Shown piece by piece: positions 59,061-64,000 of a stretch of 64,000 nt of DNA. Location of the stretch: contig JAVGVS010000017.1 of the NCBI GenBank assembly GCA_032718565.1, positions 3,506,887-3,570,886 on the forward strand. The letters run 5' to 3'. The notes below the pieces were generated by a model. The model worked only from the letters and a program-made list of their open reading frames with translations. It was not told the DNA's origin and made no database searches. The DNA comes from Distichodus sexfasciatus (Eukaryota; Chordata; Actinopteri; Characiformes; Distichodontidae). The position numbers and the translations under genes were made by a program. Numbering within the stretch: position 1 is the stretch's first letter; each line of letters starts with the position of its first letter.

Positions 59061-59136
59061 AGTACGTAAGTACATAAGAAGAGCCCATCAAGTCAAGTTT
59101 GTGGTGAAATTTTGTCAGAACTGAGGAGAAAGGGGT

Positions 59137-59138
<2 letters not shown>

Positions 59139-59170
<32 letters not shown>
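59139..59170 (+). repeat. (GA)n microsatellite
   Basis: GA run with a short AAAGAGAG interruption. Confidence 0.85.
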
Positions 59171-59334
59171 CGCCTTGGCATGTGCATGATTGTTTTCTAA
59201 TCTCTTAAATTTCCTATTTGTTATTTTGCTTGTTAAATCACTGGCCATTGATTGATGCTCACAACAGAAGGGACAAATGACAGAGCTATTAAAGTGAATA
59301 AAATCTGGCAATGCAAAGTGCAGTGACGTGGCAG

Positions 59335-59520
59335 AACTGACTTTAAGCTCACAATTCTGACTTTTTTCTCACAATTCTGACTTTTTTCTTTTGAGATTAA
59401 TTGTGAGATTAAAGTCAGAATTGTGAGATTAAAGTCAGAATTGTGAGGAAAAAAGTCAGAATTGTGAGATAAAAGTCAGAATTGTGAGATTGAAGTCAGA
59501 ATTTTGACTTTATTCTCAGA
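59335..59520. repeat. fold-back minisatellite
   Basis: Two units in one orientation (CACAATTCTGACTTTTTTCT) are followed by five or more in the opposite one (AAGTCAGAATTGTGAGATTA, about 19-20 bp each). The array can pair with itself as a hairpin. Confidence 0.85.
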
Positions 59521-60144
59521 ATAAGCTATGACCCTTTTTTTTTTTTTTAGTTGCCCTAATCCTCTTCCGTACATTTCAAATGCATACTGAGTGGTAATTT
59601 TCCACTGATATTTCCTTTGATTTTGCACCTACGTTATTTGTAAAGCATTTTATACTTAGTAGTAAAGGGTTTGGCTGAACATCATAATAACCAAGTCCAT
59701 AACATTGATCCAATCAGACATGGTAAAGTCCCTCGCCAAGCAAACGCGAAGATACTGACTGGTTTCGTCACATCATTTATTAAGTGCAACAACACAGGGC
59801 CATACTGTGGGCATGAATAACAATGTCAAATGATATTTTAGTTGCTTTTTATGACTTGATATGAATGGAAGTGTATGTGTTAAACTGAATCGAATTGAAA
59901 CCGTATTGTCACAGACATCGTGGCATGGGCAGACATTTAATTGTTGTCTAGTTTATCAATAAACTACTTATTTACATCCCTAATCGGCATGTTGTAATCG
60001 GATTGTTGTATGACTCCCTAAATCATACAACACCTGACTCAACATAGCTTTAAGTGTGAATGCATGCACGTAATTTAACAATAATAGTATTTACAAAGCG
60101 GGGTTGTATTCCACTTTAGACACAGCTTTTCACAACAAAATAGA

Positions 60145-60300
60145 CATTGGTCGTCTGAAGAGTCCCCAAGCACTGCTCCCCATACAGTTCCTACAGGGAG
60201 GTCTTTAAATGCAGGGGTGCCATTTCGTTGTGGTGCGCTGTGTTATGGTGTGTTCACAATCTCAAATATTCGCTCTTTCACTCTCCACACGCACATTATC
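60145..60300 (+). repeat. SINE type A, 3' half
   Basis: CCCCAAGCACTGCTCCCC, then CATTTCGTTGTGGTGCGCTG and GTGTTCACAATCTCAAAT. Head missing. Confidence 0.65.
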
Positions 60301-60579
60301 GCTTTATCGCTATCGTCTCGTCAACGAAAGTGGTAATATATTTGGTTTCTCCTCTCAAATGTACGTTTGAATTCATTCATATCCTCTCAGTTTTTGTCTT
60401 TGATGAACATTTGTCGACGATGCTAACACTTCATCAACTTCAGGGCTTTAACCTCAGCATCCGCGGTCAGAGTGGCACGACTGAGGGTGGGAGATAAATG
60501 CTGCGTGAGACATATTTAGGACATTCATTTTCAATTGTGCTGAGTGAATAAATATACAATAAAGGAGAACAGGTTACTA

Positions 60580-60865
60580 GCTGCACGTTTGTCTCGACAG
60601 CATCGACAGGAGTAAGCGGATCCGCCCTGAGCCGCTGTCACGTGTCCCGCTTCTCTCAGCTCGAGACTCTCCGGCGGCTCCGCCTCGCGCTGCAGAACGA
60701 GACGCCGCTGCAAGAGTGTAAGCTCGTCGCTTCAGGCCCTTTATCGCCTCTATCCAGAGAATATTTACGGTACCGTTACACCAGAGGGAGCGTAAGGGAG
60801 CTATTCTCGGCCTGTACGTCTCCACTGTTAGTGCCGCTTCAATCTCAATATTTTGGAGCTGAACC
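60580..60865 (+). promoter_or_regulatory. CpG-rich promoter / 5' UTR of the CD99-family gene
   Basis: CG-dense block ending at the ATG. It contains a CACGTG E-box at 60639-60644. The CG density continues into the first intron to about 61.0 kb. Confidence 0.5.
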
Positions 60866-60923
60866 ATGCGGCCGATTTCGGCGTGGACGCTCTTGCTGAT
60901 CCTTTCTCTGCTGGCGGTCGGAG
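60866..60923 (+). CDS. cd99: CD99-family exon 1 (signal peptide)
   Basis: 58 nt from the ATG to donor GTAAGC. 19 codons plus one base, with hydrophobic core LLLILSLLAVG. Confidence 0.8.
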
Positions 60924-63700
60924 GTAAGCGCTGCACCCCTCTTTGTTGAAGCCCCAATGTCGAGCCCACCCCTTTTTTTCTCTCGACCTGCCGGCGCTTT
61001 TGTATGTGTAAAATCCGGTGACTTATGCCTGCCGTTTGTTTGTCAACCTTGAGTTTAACATTAAACATTGCAACGTCGCGATATTAGAGTAGAGTTTAGT
61101 CTGTGGTTAATAGCAAGGTGGCGTAGCTAACAGGTTACATTGATTTGAACGTTGGATAAAAGTAATACTATGCTATATTTTGTGCGTAGTATATTCGACC
61201 ACCTATTTTATTTTAAGAGCAGTGTTTAGGGATATTTGTGCCATACAGGTTCCACGTTTCAGACATGCAGTATAGTCTAACATTCTAGCATATTGATGAG
61301 GATGATTGTGCCATATTGCAGTCTGGATGCTGAATATGCTATTGAAAACTATTTGCTGTAATTACTTGCACGGAATTCAGTGAAGACTTCTTTACATTGA
61401 AGGCTTTCCACTGATGCCTTCTTTTTGTTGGTTAGATCTGCTGACTGATTAGTTGCACCAAGAATTAATGGAGGATTTTATGCAACATTATTCATGAGTA
61501 AATTATCATTTTAAAAAATGTTAAATTTATGGGGAATGATGAAATACCTTTGTTAAATGAATTTAGAAGATTCCCACTAATGTTGCTTTCATGTTAATAC
61601 ATTAAGACATTGTCATTCATTTAAAAAAATCTAAATATAATTAATTCAGGCACAAATGTTGATGTCATGTTGCTGTGCTTGTGTCAGAAATAGATTCATG
61701 TAATGTTTGGTCTTGATCACAGTCTGATGCCATACAGGTGAATATGGCAGTGTGAAGGCAGAAAGCATGTGTCTAACACAGCCTGAGCCCAGGTGCAGTT
61801 TGGGTGTGGAGGGTTTTTGGAGACTGCGGAATATGGGGTGATACCATCGCTTTTGGGCAAGGGGTGACAGTGGTGCTATACACTTCTTGTTTTTTAATAC
61901 CTGGTCCAAAACTTGCCTGCCTGCATTTTCTGCAGGCAAAGCAGTGGTGTCCAGTGCCACTTTTAAATGCTGCTGCGTTCGTGTGGGTGACATTTCTGAT
62001 TAGTCTAGCGCTGGTATTGATGTTGGATCGTTATGCAGCAGGAGTGGACTCTTCTGAAATGAGACTAAATGAGAAGTAGGAGCCCATTCTAACTCAGCTG
62101 TATATCTGCCTTTTGACCGGCTCAACCTCCGTAACCTCCAGCCACACCCTCTGTTGCCTATGTCATTAGATCCATGCATGCGCCCATGTGCTTAATGCTC
62201 TGGTACTGAATAATTCATTATTTATGCATGGGCGTGTTATTGTCAAATGTGTTTGCTGGTCTCAGGTCTGTTTTTGCAGTTTAGATTTCCTGTGACTTTA
62301 TTACTGCTCTGTTGCATAACAGCAATAGCAGATCGTACAAATGTATGGGAAAATCAAAATTCTGGGCAGCACTTGAAATCTGTTGTACATTGAGAGGCAG
62401 ATTAATGTAATTGTGCTTTACTGATGTAGAATGCGAAACTCTCCCCTAAATCTGAATAAAATCTTGCCAGATCTTAATTTCTGATCTGAGCCATGTCCAC
62501 TGTTAACTTACAGAACCATAACATTTTTCCTATAAGCAAAGATACTGGACAGTTGTTGTTTTCTGACATTTTGTCACATATGGAAGTACTCTATGAGGAG
62601 CAGTTTTGTGTATTCGACTACAAATTAATTGCAAAAATATTTTTTATTAGCTTGATTACATTCTTTCTCTAGTATATTCACTTCAGTAATGAATCGCTCT
62701 CAATGCAGGTGTTTATGACTAAAAGGCGTACCCCCAACATCACATGATTTGTCATATGACATGGAGGTTTGTGCTGATCTGGTCTGGCAGTGGTGCAGAG
62801 GCTGCCTGGTGTTTTTAGGACTGTTACTAATCCTGGCGTCTAGTGCAGAGGCCTGGGCACAGAGTAAATAGAGAAAGAAGGGGGAGGGGGACTGACACAC
62901 ACAGACAGACATGTTGGAAAAGGTTCCAATTGTTCAGAAGAGCTCTAGGTGCCATTCTAGAATTGGGTGTCACAATAAAGAGAGAAAACAGTTCCAAAAT
63001 TACAACATGCACAGAGGAAACCAGGAGAAGCATCTCGTTTTAGAGTTTGTTGCCATTCACAAATAAATGTGAAAATGTCTTTTGTTATTTATCAGTCATG
63101 TAGGAGAGAAATCCCATTTTACAGCACAAGCTTTGTGACCAGTTGAAACGTGACACATGGGGGAAAAGTCAAGTATCTGAATACAAAAGGATTTCTTGTC
63201 CTTCTGTATGTCCAGCTGAGATGTCACTCATATCTAGAGAGACTGGAATGTGTTTGTAATGGTGTGGAATTTTTCGTCTTTGTTTCCTGAAGAAAGCAAC
63301 ACCAATTCTCCTCTACTTTTCCAAAACATGGACTGGAGCATTTTAAAAGTCAAAGAATTGCATTTTTGCAGATAATGGCATTTTTATTCCTATCCTAAAT
63401 AATGATAGGGTTAAAAGTGTACAGATCAAAATGTAATCCTGCATTTTTCTGTGTGTTCCAGGTCTGGGTCAGGACTTAAACCTTGCTGATGCTTTTGATG
63501 ATGTCACCCCTTGTAAGTGGAAGTTTTCTAAAGGCAGCTGACATCCAAACTTTTGTCTTTATTTATAAGTTTGACTAAAGTAGATTTGTTGCTGTTGAAG
63601 TGTACAGCATGTGCAGCACTGTCACAAATTGTCTTGTGTTCCACAGCTACCCCTAAGCCTAAACCAAAAGAGTCAGCAGGAGGAGCCGTACCAGGGAGAG
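60866..63700 (+). CDS. cd99: CD99-family membrane glycoprotein, 5' part (exons 1-3 of more)
   Basis: Three exons with GT-AG sites and matching phase 1 junctions. They give MRPISAWTLLLILSLLAVGG (signal peptide), then LGQDLNLADAFDDVTP, then STPKPKPKESAGGAVPGR. A cleavable signal followed by D-x-x-L-A-D-A-x-D-D and Pro/Lys/Gly-rich sequence is the hallmark of CD99 and CD99L2, single-pass O-glycosylated proteins of leukocyte and endothelial adhesion. The transmembrane and cytoplasmic exons lie beyond the right edge. cd99 versus cd99l2 is not settled; the short acidic-Pro/Lys layout favours cd99. Confidence 0.72.
63462..63512 (+). CDS. cd99: CD99-family exon 2
   Basis: 51 nt between TTCCAG and GTAAGT. 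Encodes GLGQDLNLADAFDDVTP, the family signature. Confidence 0.8.
63647..63700 (+). CDS. cd99: CD99-family exon 3
   Basis: 54 nt between TTCCACAG and GTAAGA. Encodes STPKPKPKESAGGAVPGR. Ends in phase 1; the next exon is outside the window. Confidence 0.75.
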
Positions 63701-63979
63701 GTAAGAACTTTAAGTTCTACAACAGTTTCTACATTGTTGAGTAAATGCGCAAAGGTATTATTTTAATCTCACTAGTTCTTTCATTTTAGTGTACTTGCTG
63801 TAAAAGAATCATAGTGGGATTATATATATTTTGCCTTATAGAAGGTAGCTGTAAAATGAACACAGCCCTTGTTTCTAATGGTATACTTTTCATTAAAACT
63901 TTTAACAAATTTTTAACGTCCAGTATCACACCTATGAAAATTTTATTATCAACCCATAGCAGGAATGGCAGTTAGAGCA

Positions 63980-64000
63980 GTGGTTTCCTAAGTTGGGGGC
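63980..64000 (+). mobile_element. possible hAT terminal repeat cut by window edge
   Basis: CAGTGGTTTCCTAAGTTGGG is like the CAGTGGTTCCCAAACTGGGG ends of Charlie-type hAT elements. The rest is outside the window. Confidence 0.35.

Larger units (their letters stand above)
55901..60579. other. arrb2-CD99 intergenic region
   Basis: No credible host gene. Contains a SINE (56362-56555), a LINE/SINE-like tail (about 56620-56690), a decayed Tc1 transposase, a fold-back minisatellite and a SINE 3' half (60145-60300). 56.7-58.8 kb is AT-rich with no recognised feature. Confidence 0.6.

Noticed and set aside
60577..61068. 163-codon minus-strand open frame
   Set aside because: Overlaps the CpG-rich promoter and exon 1 of the plus-strand CD99-family gene. 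No family match or splice signal.

Overview
The window is vertebrate nuclear DNA, almost certainly from a teleost fish. It has large split genes with GT-AG introns, abundant CA/TA microsatellites, many tRNA-derived SINEs, and MITEs of hAT and Tc1/mariner type. One SINE tail (GCGTCTGCTAAATG type) resembles fish V-SINE/HE1 tails. An otophysan is possible, but the species cannot be fixed from sequence alone.

Three protein-coding genes were reconstructed exon by exon. (1) pelp1, minus strand, 2307-13947: 17 coding exons joining in frame to 1238 codons. The product is the Rix1-type scaffold of the 60S-processing complex and a nuclear-receptor coregulator. (2) arrb2 (beta-arrestin 2), minus strand, 18464-55597: 15 coding exons joining in frame to 410 codons, with a first intron of about 25.5 kb. 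The phosphate sensor, polar core, clathrin box, AP2 site and the beta-arrestin-2-type Leu394 are all present. (3) The 5' part of a CD99-family membrane glycoprotein gene, plus strand, from 60866 and leaving the window on the right. CpG-rich promoter zones lie at about 13.95-14.26 kb, 55.6-55.9 kb and 60.58-60.87 kb.

The most interesting signal is inside arrb2. Intron 10 holds an extra 73-nt exon-like block (22682-22754, minus strand) with good splice sites and exactly the length and phase of arrb2 exon 10. It encodes a visual-arrestin-like version of the C-domain segment that helps set arrestin receptor preference. Because 73 is not a multiple of three, using both exons would break the frame, so the pair is predicted to be mutually exclusive. 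A second surprise is a lone, intact exon of the proteasome subunit psma6 (19903-19997, plus strand, antisense to arrb2). It sits between microsatellites and directly beside a 10-N gap, so it is either a translocated fragment or an assembly misjoin.

Introns and intergenic DNA are otherwise rich in small transposons. Examples are a MITE nested inside another MITE with a readable TA duplication, hAT-type elements with perfect 8-bp duplications at 32.2-33.0 kb and 38.15-38.63 kb, a decayed Tc1 transposase at 58.8-59.1 kb, and a fold-back minisatellite at 59.3-59.5 kb. No bacterial-type operon, CRISPR array, free-standing tRNA or rRNA gene was seen.
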